A stretch of 64,000 nucleotides of DNA from Cristatella mucedo. Its lineage: Eukaryota; Bryozoa; Phylactolaemata; Cristatellidae. Under the pieces are notes generated by a model that was not told where the DNA came from, did not search any database, and was given only the letters and a program-made list of their open reading frames with translations. Shown piece by piece: positions 1-62,310 of the stretch. Within the stretch, counting starts at the first letter, position 1, and each line of letters starts with the position of its first letter. The position numbers and the translations under genes were made by a program. Where the stretch lies: NCBI GenBank assembly GCA_009760855.2, contig WPIO01000118.1, positions 1,021,001 through 1,085,000 of the forward strand, given 5' to 3'.

Positions 1-544
1 GATACAGGAAATCAAGACTTGGGCGATATCATTGTAGACACGAAAAATATATTTGAAAGAGAGAAATGCATACCTGAGCGATATGCTGCTCAAGGAAATA
101 CGAAGAAATGCATGGTTACAGTTGTCATTCCTTAATTGACACTTGAAGTCATATTTTAGTACTGGGAAAACTTGACGTAATTAAAGTACAATTGCTTCTA
201 AGTCTTTGTAACCCAAGCGGCTGTAAATTACAGAATTGATGCCAATGGTGAAGCTAACAAACGTCGCTTAGTTATGTTAGCCAGTTTGAATTAGGTCATC
301 TCGTGATTTAAGGAATATATATTTCATTCGCATATAGACCTAAGATAACGCAATCTCTATTCAGGCACTTTATAAATGCAACAGGGCTCGGACCCATGAC
401 CTGGCCAGACCTTAGTAGGGGCAATGTAATCATCATGCATTTACAAGAGGTTAAACTCATTACACATATGTCTAGCAAGTCCACTCTCGTATTGCTGGTC
501 ACTGATTCTGGAGCATTTTGCATTACTTGCTTTTACGGATGTGT
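1..544. other. Unassigned sequence; open stretch at 1-132
   Basis: Frame 1 is open from the window edge for 44 codons to the TAA at 133. It is rich in charged residues and could be the end of an exon of the downstream UBR gene, but no convincing donor (GTAAGT-like) was seen and no family match was found. The remainder shows no repeat or gene that I recognise. Confidence 0.25.
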
Positions 545-745
545 AATAACAATAATAATAATAATGCTCTTGATAAGGCGCACTTAGAGAACTTGATATC
601 TTTCTAGGCGCTTTAAATTTGCTGCAAAGGGAAATGCAATTGGATGGTGAATAATATCATGCTTGATAAACAACATGAATAACATGGTAAAGGGTGACAT
701 GCACAAGGTCAGCATGCAAATGTGGTTAGTGGCAGCATGTTCTTG
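545..745 (-). mobile_element. LINE A 3' end fragment
   Basis: Starts with AAT repeats, the complement of the LINE A ATT tail. It then reads as the reverse complement of the LINE A terminal hairpin and 3' untranslated region (CTTTCTAGGCGCTTTAAATT, then the TGCAAAGGGAAATGCAATTG block), ending near GTGGCAGCATG. Confidence 0.8.
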
Positions 746-1265
746 GGTAGGTCCATGTAGATCATTACAGCGATCACTTTGATGGTTTACCAGCAGGGTC
801 CTGAGCTTATTAGGAAAGCTGTGTATGGTTTATACTTTGGAGTATGTGACTGTTGCACATTTAAGGTATTGCACCACATTTTTTAAAGTTCATTCGAGAA
901 AAGCTTCTTCGCGGTCCTTATATTACCCTCCCTCTTATTAGTGAGTGCAGCGATAATACTTCCCGTGAATTACAAACTGTTTTGGCTTAACTTCCGCCTC
1001 ATAGGAAACTTCTAAATATCGGTTTGAATGTCCTACAGTTTTACTTATTAAAGGTGAATTCCCCAGAGATCATATTTGACATGCTTCAAATCGATATCCA
1101 TACCTTTTCAAGAAAACAGTAAATAAAAAGGTTAGGATAAAATCTATTGACTGCCAATAATCTGAATCTTAGCTTCGGGCTAACGCGATTAGAAGTTTTG
1201 GCCGACATCGTAGAAGTGATTCTGATGCATCTTTAGGGAGCACTCAGAACTGTTCTTACGCTGAC
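746..1265. other. Unassigned, no gene seen
   Basis: AT-rich sequence without a recognisable exon or repeat; it may include heavily decayed LINE sequence next to the flanking fragments. Confidence 0.3.
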
Positions 1266-1740
1266 CCACATGGCCCGCCCCGGCTTGGCTCCTTCATACC
1301 TAGCTGGACTGCTGCATCAGTTTCAGCCTGTTCGCGCCCTCAGGTCCTGTGTGGACAATAAATTAGCTGTCCCATTCCTCCGCTTAAAGACAGTTGGCGA
1401 CAGAAGCTTTAGCTCTGCAGGTCCTAGACTGTGGAACTCGCTTCTACAATTCTTATGCAACGAAATCTACTCTCCAACTGTCGACTATGGCACATCTTTT
1501 TCAGCGGTCCTGAACTGCTACTTCTATGCTACTCACTACCTCAACTGCTCTCCTAACTCTGCTATGCTTCCCACTTTCTCTTTGCTGCGTGAAACGAAGT
1601 CTGTTGGCTACTGAATGCGTACCGAAAGCTGCTTAGGGTGTGAGTTCGCTATACAAAACTCTCCTGCGTAACACCCACATGGTCTTTATGACTTTGTGGA
1701 GTTACTGATGGAGATACATTACATTGCATTACATTACTGT
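1266..1740 (+). mobile_element. LINE B 3' end fragment with ATTAC tail
   Basis: The open stretch 1270-1614 encodes the C-terminal end of a non-LTR retrotransposon protein, with the typical block PSYLAGLLHQF...GDRSFSSAGPRLWNSL seen in many CR1/L2-like ORF2 ends. It is followed by the LINE B 3' end: a short hairpin around AAGCTGCTTAGG, the GCTATACAAAA string, a hairpin around CACATGGTCTTTATGACTTTGTGG and then ATTAC repeats from about 1715. Confidence 0.85.
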
Positions 1741-1989
1741 ATTTATTGAAAGCTCTTTGCATTTGAGGTAATTGAAGTATGATCCAATACTTAGCAATAA
1801 CTATAACCTTAAGTAAATAGATTAGATAACCGATAAAATTATAACCGATAAACCGATTATTATACGGAATGATTAGATACAATACAGAGGTCCTTGCAAA
1901 CTATCAAGCACATTCCATTTTTCCTTTTTTTCAAACGTTCTTGAAAAACTATAGCTAAGCAGCACATAGCAAATATTGAAAAGAATGAA

Positions 1990-2300
1990 ATGCCAGAAAT
2001 ATTTCAATCAGGGCTCAAGAACCAACCTTCCACTGAAACTCTTCTCATCCGTGTTAACAATGTCATTATATGCGATTATATGAATGCGACTGCCCTAGCT
2101 CTACTAGATCTATCAAGTGAGTTTGAAAATATTAATCAAGATGTCCTACTTTAACGACTGAGAACAACGATCGGTCTGGTACACGAGGCATTAGCTAAGG
2201 CTGATACAATAGGCATCAGCCTGCGTACTGACCTGAAAGGATACTTGTCAAGCTTGGTCCAAAAAGCGCGCCTATCTGTTGTAAGTAATGGTTTGATATA
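1990..2300 (+). pseudogene. Old LINE reverse-transcriptase fragment
   Basis: Translation still shows the RT block FQSGL..STETLL..., followed by LLDLSSEFENINQDVLL, which corresponds to LLDLSAAFDTIDHKVLL (RT motif A) of LINE A. Stops and substitutions show it is a dead copy. Confidence 0.75.
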
Positions 2301-3290
2301 TAATTATGCAAAGGTATTTTGAATGAAGTGGAGAAATTAACAGACCATCATATGGGTTACGGATTAGTCAAGTAGAATATTACAATTGACCACAATGTGA
2401 TTTTATGAGGTAGAAGGATGAAAGTCTAGCTTATAATCAGTTTCATGCTTGGCAGCAGCATATATTTGCACAGGATGTCTACTGTACAAGATGCGGTTTA
2501 ATAATGAAAATGGAAACTTCCTAAGCGTTAGTAATCATGGGCATTAAATAAATTTATATGGAACAAAGCAGTATTGTAAAGATCTACAGCCTATTTACCT
2601 CCTTTAAAATGTCATCGAGTATCGAAGTATGTTTATATTGCAGTTGGGATTGACTTCAGAGCTTTGACAAGAAATTACAATGCTGTACTCTCGTCAGAGG
2701 CAGCGTTAGCTGTCTCTTCCGAAGCAACCTAGGCAACTGCTGAATCCAGTTTGGTTCGAGACTCGTGCAATAATTATGTCGCCTCTGCTACAATATGTCT
2801 GCCACCAGCCCACTTACCACCACCTTGCTGTCGTGAGCTAATAAAGTGAGCTTGACCGAGGTTCGCACTTAAATAAGAAATTTAAATGAAAGTTATATAC
2901 ATGCCCACATTGCCATTACATCTGTAATTCAGTCTTATCGCCCCCACGTTGCTAAACCTTGACAGGGGATCTGTAATATATCATCATACTTAGGTCATAT
3001 GTATCTATGCTGGGGCTCGAACGACACCGAACAACCTGATAAGCCATTAGCAACATTGGTCTAGGCATGCAGCAGCCGAAAAATGCTGTCATAATTTTGG
3101 CATCACGTGACCCTAACTCCAGATCAGAGAACTATGATTCAATTTCCACCTTATTCGAAGTAGGTAAGCGGATGAAATTCAAATTAAACGATAGAATCCT
3201 GGCCTCGGCTCCCTCGCCAGTGGCAAGCAGCCCTAACAACTATTATGCAATGCTAAATCCCTAAGCCACGGATCCTTATGACCACTTGGG
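2301..3290. other. Unassigned, no gene seen
   Basis: No exon or repeat family recognised. A 65-codon open stretch at 3067-3264 has no family match and no clear splice borders. Confidence 0.3.
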
Positions 3291-3485
3291 CATACACATT
3301 CACATATATAATTCGCTATATACATTTTTATGTATTATATAATTTATATATATTCTAAATACATAAATATACAATATATAATTTTTAAATAATGTATACT
3401 ATATATTATATATATATATAATATAATATGTAATTTTTATATATTATAAATATATAAATAATTATTTATATACATTAATGATATT
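3291..3485. repeat. AT-rich low-complexity tract
   Basis: Long run of TATA/ATAT-type words with a perfect TA stretch near 3411-3423. It looks like a decayed dinucleotide repeat. Confidence 0.85.
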
Positions 3486-4046
3486 AATATACACATTCAC
3501 ACAACACAATATGCATGTCATGGGTGCTATATGGAAGTATTCGGTGGCGTCAACACGAATTCTCCTCACAAAGCTGGCTCTCGCAACCCTATAGCCGTAG
3601 ATCTCTCTAAAGAACGCCTGCTTACCTACCAGTATGGTAGTGGGGATAGCTAACAAACTCTATCAGCTTTGCCTAATTTTAAAATATCTAGCTCGTAGAG
3701 TAAGGTAGACTGGCCAGCCAATGTCAAGCAGCTTCAGGATCCTTCCTATACTGCTGTCCCATCTTGCTCACTTCTTGAGGATAAAGATGTTTTTCAGCCA
3801 CTTTACTCATTCTCAGAGAAACACATCTAGCAACTATTTGCAGGTTAGCACAACAGCAGCCCTGGTCTTCAATGGCCGTCGCCTTATTCTTAAATCGGTA
3901 GCCAGGACCGATTGGCCAGCAGTTGTTAACGAGCCTCACCATCTTTGTTCTGCACTGACAGCCTCTGGCTCCCAGCTCGAGGAAAATAGCATATTCAGCA
4001 GAGCAGTTCATAAGAGCTGGACAACTAGCCAGACTAGCTGTCTAAC
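3486..4046. other. Unassigned segment open on both strands
   Basis: A 111-codon + frame (3721-4056) and a 95-codon minus frame (4011-3724) overlap. Neither matches a family I know. The minus frame is Cys-rich in its middle. It could be part of an unknown repeat or a lone exon; nothing decides. Confidence 0.25.
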
Positions 4047-4137
4047 AATAATATGAATAATAGGACTAATAATAAACGTGAGTAGCGTCCTCTGTAAACT
4101 GCATTACTTTCTAGACACTTTACATTTGCTGAAAAGC
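4047..4137 (-). mobile_element. LINE A tail, interrupted by the SPIN-like element
   Basis: AATAATAAAC at the left followed by the decayed complement of the terminal hairpin and TTTCTAGACACTTTACATTT (LINE A: TTTCTAGGCGCTTTACATTT). The match stops at GCTGAAAAG exactly where the next element begins. Confidence 0.7.
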
Positions 4138-4324
4138 AGGTGTTATAAGCCTGTGGGTCGTGACCCCTTTGGGACTCGAGCGAGGCTTTCACTGGGGTCG
4201 CCTACGATCATCGGAAAGCAGGCCTTTTCACATATTGCACACAATAATTTTATTTTTGAGGGTTACCACAACATGAGGAACTGTATTAAAGGTTTTTGGC
4301 ATTAGGATGATGGAGAACCACTGA
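4138..4324 (+). mobile_element. Short non-autonomous hAT element resembling the SPIN family
   Basis: Left part has CCTGTGGGTCGTGACCCCTT followed by CACTGGGGTCGCCTACGATC and CATCGGAAA. Right part has TTACCACAACATGAGGAACT, GTATTAAAGG, then GGCATTAGGATGATGGAGAA and CCACTG at the end. From memory this is the layout of SPIN (SPace INvaders) hAT MITEs, which end in ...GGTTGAGAACCACTG. The left terminus is decayed and no 8-bp target duplication is visible. Confidence 0.75.
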
Positions 4325-4394
4325 TGTACCGGAAGCATGATCAAATTTTTATTGAAAATAAACACCAGCTGATGATTTAGCAGGTTGGTTTTTA
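4325..4394. other. Spacer between SPIN-like element and SINE1
   Basis: Short AT-rich spacer without features. Confidence 0.4.
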
Positions 4395-4535
4395 TATAAA
4401 AGAAAGTTTACGGCTATCACCACAGCTTGCCGTGTCAATAAAGGATTGCAACCACCTGATTCGAACTCACGGCCTCAGTCCCGAGGTATTGGAAGCAACC
4501 CTTCACCTTGTGCGACATCACAGGGTACCAATTGA
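4395..4535 (-). mobile_element. SINE1 copy (tRNA-derived), decayed
   Basis: Minus-strand reading gives the head with the B box GAGTTCGAATCAG, preceded by the A-box region. The body complement TTTACGGCTATCACCACAGC and AATAAAGGATTGC marks the SINE1 body. Divergent from copies such as 60347-60535. Confidence 0.75.
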
Positions 4536-5040
4536 TACATTGTCAAACTGATAAACTTCAAACTAATCCTATATTATAGTTAGGCTATATTACGAACTAA
4601 AAATGTGGTCTCTCAGAAGTTGTACAGTAGTTTTAGTCGAAAGACTAACTAGCAATAGCTAGCGTGCACTCTCCTTGGCTGATCTAGAAATCGTAAGAGA
4701 AAGAATTGAGGACACCTTAAAGCTAGTGAGAATTTCTTTTGAAGCGAATATACTTGTATTTAAATCTTTGGTTACAGAGAGGAAAATGTATATATGCCAC
4801 TATGTTGATTACATGGTATTACATGTTTCAAAATAACAAGTTTGATGTGGAAAATCTTAGTTGAATATAAGTTGTCAAAGTATAAAATTCTCGTATAATA
4901 ACCAAATTTAGTGTACATGATTTTCGGATGATCTATAACATGTAATCGATTGAGTTATGGTTAAATATATTCGGTGCGTCTTTTTACATTATAAAATAGT
5001 AATGTGCAAAATTGTCATTGATGATTTGTTAACTTTACAG
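4536..5040. other. Intergenic or intronic sequence, nothing recognised
   Basis: AT-rich; ends in the polypyrimidine-like acceptor AACTTTACAG of the next exon. Confidence 0.3.
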
Positions 5041-55898
<50,858 letters not shown>

Positions 55899-56184
55899 GT
55901 AATGCTTCAGAAGCTTCACTGTGCAAGGAACTATTAAATTAGCGGTAATCATTCAATTTACTAAAAATGTATCTCAATTAAGCTTTGGTATCTATTCTAA
56001 TTAATGATTTACAGTCCTAATCCTGGTTAAACAACAATGTTTTGAATATGAGATCTATTATATACATTTTTAATAATTATTGGAAAACTTAGTTGAGATA
56101 TTTAGGTACTCTCAAATATTACATAACATATAATGTCATGTATGTATGTCATTTTTATAGCAGCCTAAGGATAACTTTATCTTT
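55899..56184. other. Intron, nothing recognised
   Basis: AT-rich. Confidence 0.3.
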
Positions 56185-56282
56185 ATTAAAGCGCTCCAGG
56201 TATGCCATGGGGCTGGAGCCTACGACCGTGGTCGGGCTAGCACCGTAACCACTAGGCCGAACCAGCTCGGCTTACCTAATAC
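56185..56282 (-). mobile_element. SINE2 head and 3' stem fragment, inverted
   Basis: AAAGCGCTCCAGGTATGCCA, GGGGCTGGAGCC (B box complement), then CACCGTAACCACTAGGCCGA (A-box complement). Confidence 0.75.
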
Positions 56283-57780
56283 CGTTTTCTTGGATCATTG
56301 AGCTGAAATTTACTGCCATCAATTGAGACTATTCAGTGATCTATCAATATATCTGCTGATTTATGTAAAGTAACTTGCCTTATTAAAAAATAATTAGAGT
56401 TTCCTGGTCGCGAAAAACTTGCTGGCTGGTAATTAATTCAGTCAAGGAGATTATTTAAGCTGACATTAAAACATGAAAAACACGAGAACGTTAAAGCTGA
56501 TAAAAGTTTACAGTCAAGCGCATACATTTTTATACTACTTTACAGTAAACTAATTCTAAAAAAATTTGGTTGAAATGGTTATACATTTACGGCAGGAGAA
56601 GATAATTACATTACTAATTGGTTTGTACTACTTAATAAACAGGTACGTTAAACTAGAAAAATTGACCTTAGGTTTTAAATTCTATTTTCAACTTATAGCA
56701 ACCATTCGAAAAACTGTGATAAATACGACATAATTTTAATTTTTTATTCAGATAACGTCCTCACAGAAAGTAATGTTTTGAATGACAATCGTAATGATGT
56801 AATTAAAGCATTGCGATAATTCAAGTGCCATAAGGATAAATGCGAACATGTTTTGGAGTGTTTAAAATAACATAAACAGCCTCTACTCAGATCAGCACTC
56901 ATAAAAAAACGCAACGACCAATCAAATTCTGAATGGAACTTGTGTTTTCGGCTTGATTAAAATTTGGTCAAATCACGTGTTTCGTGCCGTTAAGGTCATT
57001 TTGTGACAGGCACATCATATGCACACAGACCCAGCCTACCTGGATACACGGGGGGGGGGGAGGGGGGGCACGGAGGTAGGCGAGCCCCACCTATGTTCCA
57101 AATTTCATGTCAATCGGCCTAGTATCCCTAAGGACAGTCTACATGCCGAAAAATTTTCACTTCTGGTTTGTGAGCCGGTGTAAGCACACTAATGTAAACA
57201 TGTTTCCGCCAAGTAAATAATGAGTGGGCCTTAAATGCCGTTTGCAGTCGGTTTCTATTTGATGGGGTGGGGGCAGATGCTTGGCCAAGCTCCAGCTGGT
57301 AGGGTGTGGACTGTATGATCTTATTATACTACCAGTCGGACTTTTGATCTCCAAGGAGTCTCATTTTTTGGAAAACTTTACTTTTTATTGATTTTGAAAG
57401 TGATTTTTTGCGGGTCCATTTAGGGAATGAGTAGATTGTACTTGCTGATTTAATCAGAAAACCACAGTTTAGGCACTGTCATTTTTCAAAGAAAACTATT
57501 TTGTTGAGCTAGATGTGCTCGACTGAGCTACTTCCGGTTTACATGGGCCTTGCATAATAATTTGATTGACCATGTTCTAGTCATCTGCAAACTTAATAAA
57601 TTTTGGTTTGCATTTATAACTGATTTGTCTTTTAATTTGAAAATTAAAAAAAAGACCATTTTGAGAACTTGCCCCGACTCTTTGATCTGGCCTATTTTGT
57701 GGAAAAAGAAGATAGAGGAAATGATGGTTATGATTATGGTTATTAGTATTTACTTGCTAGGGTGCTAACTTGTTCGTGAT
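56283..57780. other. Intron or flank with G-rich run
   Basis: AT-rich; 57051-57068 is G10-A-G7, a possible G-quadruplex. Nearby CCAAATTTCATGTCAATCGG has the look of a repeat but was not assigned. No further UBR exon seen. Confidence 0.35.
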
Positions 57781-57786
57781 AAGCAA

Positions 57787-57872
57787 TAATAATAATAATA
57801 CTGCACTTGATAAAGCGCCCTCAGAGAAATCTATCTCTTTCTAGGTGCTTAACATTTGCTGCAAAGGGAAGA
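57787..57872 (-). mobile_element. LINE A tail, inverted
   Basis: AATAATAATAATACTGCACT, TGATAAAGCGCCCTCAGAGA, TTTCTAGGTGCTTAACATTT, TGCTGCAAAGGGAAG. Confidence 0.93.
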
Positions 57873-58491
57873 AATTAACTTTTCGTTTCCTTTAGCATTT
57901 TTGGATCACCTATTCATGATCGGCAATATTTGCATGGAAAACTGAATCGGACTTTACTAATTTGTCCTCGTTTTCCTAACATACAACGAGTTTCGATTGG
58001 TTATATGCTTTCTTAATGTTGCAGCTGCTTAAATAGCAAGTGCAATAAATGGAATATACACGACCATCATAGCTGAGGGAGGCAGTGAGTTTATTTGGAA
58101 GGGCAAACTCGTCCTGAAGGTAGCAGAATTCAGTTTTAGTGGCCTGCTAGTTAGGACAGATATACAAATCAGGATAAAGAACGGAGATGAAAACTATTTT
58201 TCTTTTGGGCCTCATCAGCGCCCAGACTATCTGGATTTTGTCATGCCCCGATGGCTTTGGTTATCAAGAAAAGCAAAAAACGCATAATCAGATCTCCACG
58301 TGAGTACATGGTAAGCAATTTTATGATAAGGGGAGATGATATGGCTGAATTTTAGCACAAAGTATTATCCCGTTTGTAAGTTCAGTTGTAAGTACAGTGA
58401 CTTACACAAGCCACTAGAGAATACTAGTCAGTGTTTGAAACTCGGCAACTATAAGGTCAGCCAAATCGTCAATATAAGTAATAAATTAATG
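57873..58491. other. Unassigned sequence
   Basis: No exon or repeat recognised; a Cys-containing open stretch at 58336-58605 overlaps the next LINE tail and does not fit the RING pattern. Confidence 0.3.
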
Positions 58492-58830
58492 AAAATAATA
58501 ATAAAACGCTTGATAAAGCGCCCTCAGAGAACTCAATCTATTTATAAACACTTTGCATTTTTTCCAAACCAATCACGATCGAATGTTGAGTGGTATCATA
58601 CTTGATAAACAACATCAATAGCATGGATAGGGGTGACATGCACAGGGTCACCATGCAAGTGTGGTTAGTGGCAACATGCAACAATGTTACCAAGTATGGG
58701 CACATACAGAACAAATCACAGCGACCCACTAAATGCTGTCATAAATGGGTAGGTGCGTTTTAATTACTTTTTAAATGTGGTCAAGTCAGGGACGTCTTGA
58801 CACAATTAGGCAGCGAGTTCCAATGATAGC
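58492..58830 (-). mobile_element. LINE A 3' end fragment, inverted
   Basis: AATAATAATAAAACGCTTGA tail, hairpin and untranslated region complement, coding end to GGCAGCGAGTTCCAATGA. Confidence 0.9.
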
Positions 58831-59146
58831 CAGACCACTAAATGATACTCTATTGCATCTATAATTGAAATAAGAAAAACCCGAAATAAACAAGAACTCA
58901 ATATCTTGGTTGATAATGCAACTAGAGGACTGTAGATTGCTTGGATTGGACAGCTGGTGGTTTAAAATATCGATGCGAAACTACAGAATGAGCAAACCAT
59001 CCACCAGTTTCAAAAGTTTTAGAGAGAAGAAAAAAGAAGAAAATTATAGTCTCGGTTTTGGGCGCCAATTTATTGATATCAGCTAAGTCATTGTCTGTAT
59101 AAATAATTAAATAGCACTGCAAGCAATGTCGTCACTTATTTTTGGA
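58831..59146. other. Unassigned sequence
   Basis: AT-rich; nothing recognised. Confidence 0.3.
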
Positions 59147-61030
59147 GCTAATAATAATAACAATAATAAAGCATGTTAGGTAGCGCCCTCAGGCAACTCA
59201 ATCTATTTCTTGGCACTTTAAATTTGCCGCAAAGGAAGCACAATCGAATGTTATAGTTGTTGGATGCTTATAAACGACAATAATAGCATGATTAAGGAGG
59301 ACATGGATGGGGTCTGCAAGCAAGTTTGATTAGTGGCAGCATCCACAGTGCCAGCCCTTATAAGCACATAAAGGGCAAATAACGGCGATCGGTAAATGCT
59401 GTGATAAATAGATGCTTAGTTAGTGTCTTTCTAAATCTAAATGTGAACAAGTCAGGACTTGACGTGTCGTGACCTAAGTGTGAGTGAGTTCCAGGCATTA
59501 GGTGAATACAAACTTAAGGCACTGTCTTTAAAGAACTTCAGGTTGTTACAAGGTATGGATGGGTAAATAGTTGGATTCACAAAAGCATGGAAAGGTGGTA
59601 CTATCACTGGCCTAGTGGTAGAGCAGAACTGCTAGGTAGACTCGAAAAAAGTAAGAGATCTAAATCTGAGTAACAAAAGTGTGAAGTAGCAGCATTACTT
59701 TACATTGCAATACTTGGGACCCAGTGCAGGTACGCTAGAATAGGTGTAGGCTAGAAGACGTGGCATCTGCGAAGCTCACAGCATACTAGCCTAACCTATA
59801 CGTTTTGCACCAGCTCCTGAGTGCACAGACCGGTAGAAAAACGAGCAGAGAGTTACAGAGATCAGGACAGGATGTCACAAATACATTTAAGGTTTATTTA
59901 GACGTGTTATCCCGGTCTACTCATGCCAAAATTGTACCAATGATGGGTAGCTTCAAGTAGGCATACGTGATTGTGGAGCTGATGTGGCCATCTAATGAAA
60001 GGTCACTTTGAAACATTGAACCTAGATTTTATGCAGATTCAATGGTAAGTATGCTAGCAGAGCCGATTTTGAGCGTTGGCCTTTTCAAACACGATTGGCT
60101 CACACCTAACCAGTAAGTTGATTTAATTGTCATTCAATTCAGGAAAATTTGCTACCACTCATGTTTTGAAGTAATCGATAAATACTGCAAGGAAGTAGAG
60201 AAAATTCGACATACTGGAGGGCAGGGAGGGATCAAAGCAATGGTATGACTCAATGTCCTCTGAGTAGAAATGAAAGCCTAGATTATGCTTGGCAATCACA
60301 TCAGCAAGAGGTAGAGTATAAAGCGTAAGAACAAGACCATGCACAGATAGTGAGCCGTGATGGCACACTAGGTAAGGCGGTTGCTTTCACGACCTCGGTC
60401 CCGAGGTCGTGGGTTCAATTCCTGCAGTGGGCGATTCTTTATCGCCACTGCAAGCGGTGGTGATAGCCGTAAAGGCTCTTCTGTCGCTATACAAAAAGAG
60501 GCTGTTTAATCAGCTAAGATTTATTATTATTATTATCCTCGAGGGACCCCATATTTCAGAAGTTCCTCGGACGATCTTTGTTCGTTCACAGCAATGGTCT
60601 GGAGTGTGCCAGTAAGATAGGACCTGAACCATTGCAATGCGGTGCCAGTAATGCCAAGGCGAAATGAGAAGTGATTAACAAGGATTTGGATATCCATAGT
60701 ATCAAAAGCAGAAAAAGATCAAGAAAAAGAAATATTCGACCTATGTCTGCATTCCTGGGAAGGTCGCTATGCACCTGCAGCAATGCTGACTCTGTGTAAT
60801 AATTACATCTATCTCTATCAATGCATAAGTTCAGCTGGTCTGTAATGACTCGTGTCGGCGTCTTTAATAGCAACGGTTGAAATGAGACATTGTAGAAGGA
60901 GCTCAAGTTCTCTTGGTTTAGCGTGACGATCTTGAGTAGTGGCCTGACTACAGCCTTTTTCAAAAGTACTGAGACATGACCTGAGGCCATTGACGTATTT
61001 CAGACGTTAGGTATGCATGGCAGCATCATA
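59147..61030 (-). mobile_element. LINE A copy, decayed, inverted, interrupted by SINE1
   Basis: AATAATAATAACAATAATAA tail at 59150-59168, then complements of the 3' region, C-terminus, RT (minus frame 60368-60159 with [20 protein letters not shown]), and after the SINE1 insertion the RT N-terminal half (minus frame 60990-60586 with ASGHVSVLLKKAVVRPLLKI). The longest inverted LINE in the window; many stops. Confidence 0.92.
60347..60535 (+). mobile_element. SINE1 copy nested in the LINE, best preserved
   Basis: GTGAGCCGTGATGGCACACT, AGGTAAGGCGG (A box), GGTCGTGGGTTCAATTCCTG (B box), GCGATTCTTTATCGCCACTG, then the hairpin and string GATAGCCGTAAAGGCTCTTC, TGTCGCTATACAAAA, and an ATT tail at 60521-60535. 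It lies between LINE codons for the PQGS region and YTLPLADVI. Confidence 0.96.
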
Positions 61031-61150
61031 TAAATGCATCATATAAATGCAATACTGTGTCTTGAGCAAGGGCCTAAAGATCCGAAGCCAGTATTATTAA
61101 ATATTTGGTGTCTAAGTTATATGAATCCGCACAAGTTCTTAAAAAAAAGA

Positions 61151-61176
61151 GATATATATATATATATATATATATA
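61151..61176. repeat. (TA)n microsatellite
   Basis: Perfect TA run, directly before a SINE2 tail. Confidence 0.95.
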
Positions 61177-61194
61177 AATATATAATTAATTTAT

Positions 61195-61325
61195 GTAGCG
61201 CCCCAAGAAAACTTAATCTGTATTCAGGCGCTTCACATATGCCTCGGGGCTTGAGCCCACGACCTCAGTCAGACCTTGGTTGGGGTGAGCACCTTAACCG
61301 CTATACCAAACCAACGGCATTTCCA
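61195..61325 (-). mobile_element. SINE2 copy, inverted
   Basis: TAGCGCCCCAAGAAAACTTA, TCTGTATTCAGGCGCTTCAC, CTCGGGGCTTGAGCCCACGA, then CACCTTAACCGCTATACCAA: 3' stem, B box and A box in reverse. Confidence 0.93.
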
Positions 61326-62310
61326 GACAGTTTGTTACAATGCTAAAAATATTAAGAGTTATCTTTCCACTGAGCTTTCTGTCAGTCAGGTACCTCCGGG
61401 ATTTTCCCATTTACATCAACAGTAACCGTACGTATGAATGACTTAATCCAAACTGTGTCTACAGTGATGGTCTTGCATGATTTCTGTTCAGAGTGAGGCA
61501 AGTGCTAGTGGCTCCGATCAAGCTGAATAGTCTGGAAGTCCACGCTTAGAACACTTAAGTTTACCGAGCAAACTATGATGAAGAAGGATTTTCTTTAGCC
61601 ACAACCATTTAGACGTTCATTATGATGTAATTTCCAAGCATTCCTGTCAAGAAGCTTGAGAATAAATCTACACATAGTAAAACTGTAGTGAATCCACGAT
61701 GCTTGCAACAGCCTAGCCCCTTCTTGCCAAGCTGAAATGCTGCACCCTTGTCACTTTACCTTTACCCTCTGGTCTTTTACGCACAAACAATTTGGTTCTC
61801 AATTCCTTTGTTTACTGACATTTCACGAACATAATTTTACTAGGCAGGATATTGACTTTGGAAACTCATAATTTATGCAAAAGCAACTATCATTCTTCGG
61901 CCGACTAATATGCATTCTTTAGGCACGTCTCGAGGCACAATTCAATGCTATGAACTTCCTCAATTGCCCTGCCTAATAAAATATTCTTCTCTTTTCTGCT
62001 TGTTTCACGATATAAAGTCATATGGGTGCTGCACTAAAGCAGAAAGCTGTTTTGCCTTAAAAGGTCTAATGCGAAACTATCATAATTGACATACACGTAT
62101 TCTTTGCTGTTTGGTTTAGCTACTGATAGAGATATATTCTTTTGCAACATACGTACAGTCGGCCACTATCAGAGATCTTACTAGTGTCATGTCCTAAGGA
62201 ACTGGATATTTATTTCCGCTCTTCATATTAGGAATGGATTCAAACCGCTATCTCGGTAGTCAAATGAATTCGGCTTGACCTCAGTTGCGGCCAGCACCTT
62301 ACCTTAACCA
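61326..62310. other. Unassigned sequence
   Basis: No exon or repeat recognised with confidence. Confidence 0.3.

Noticed and set aside
58336-58605. Cys-containing open stretch as the next RING exon
   Set aside because: No CGH or HxxCW pattern, overlaps a LINE A tail, and no good splice borders.
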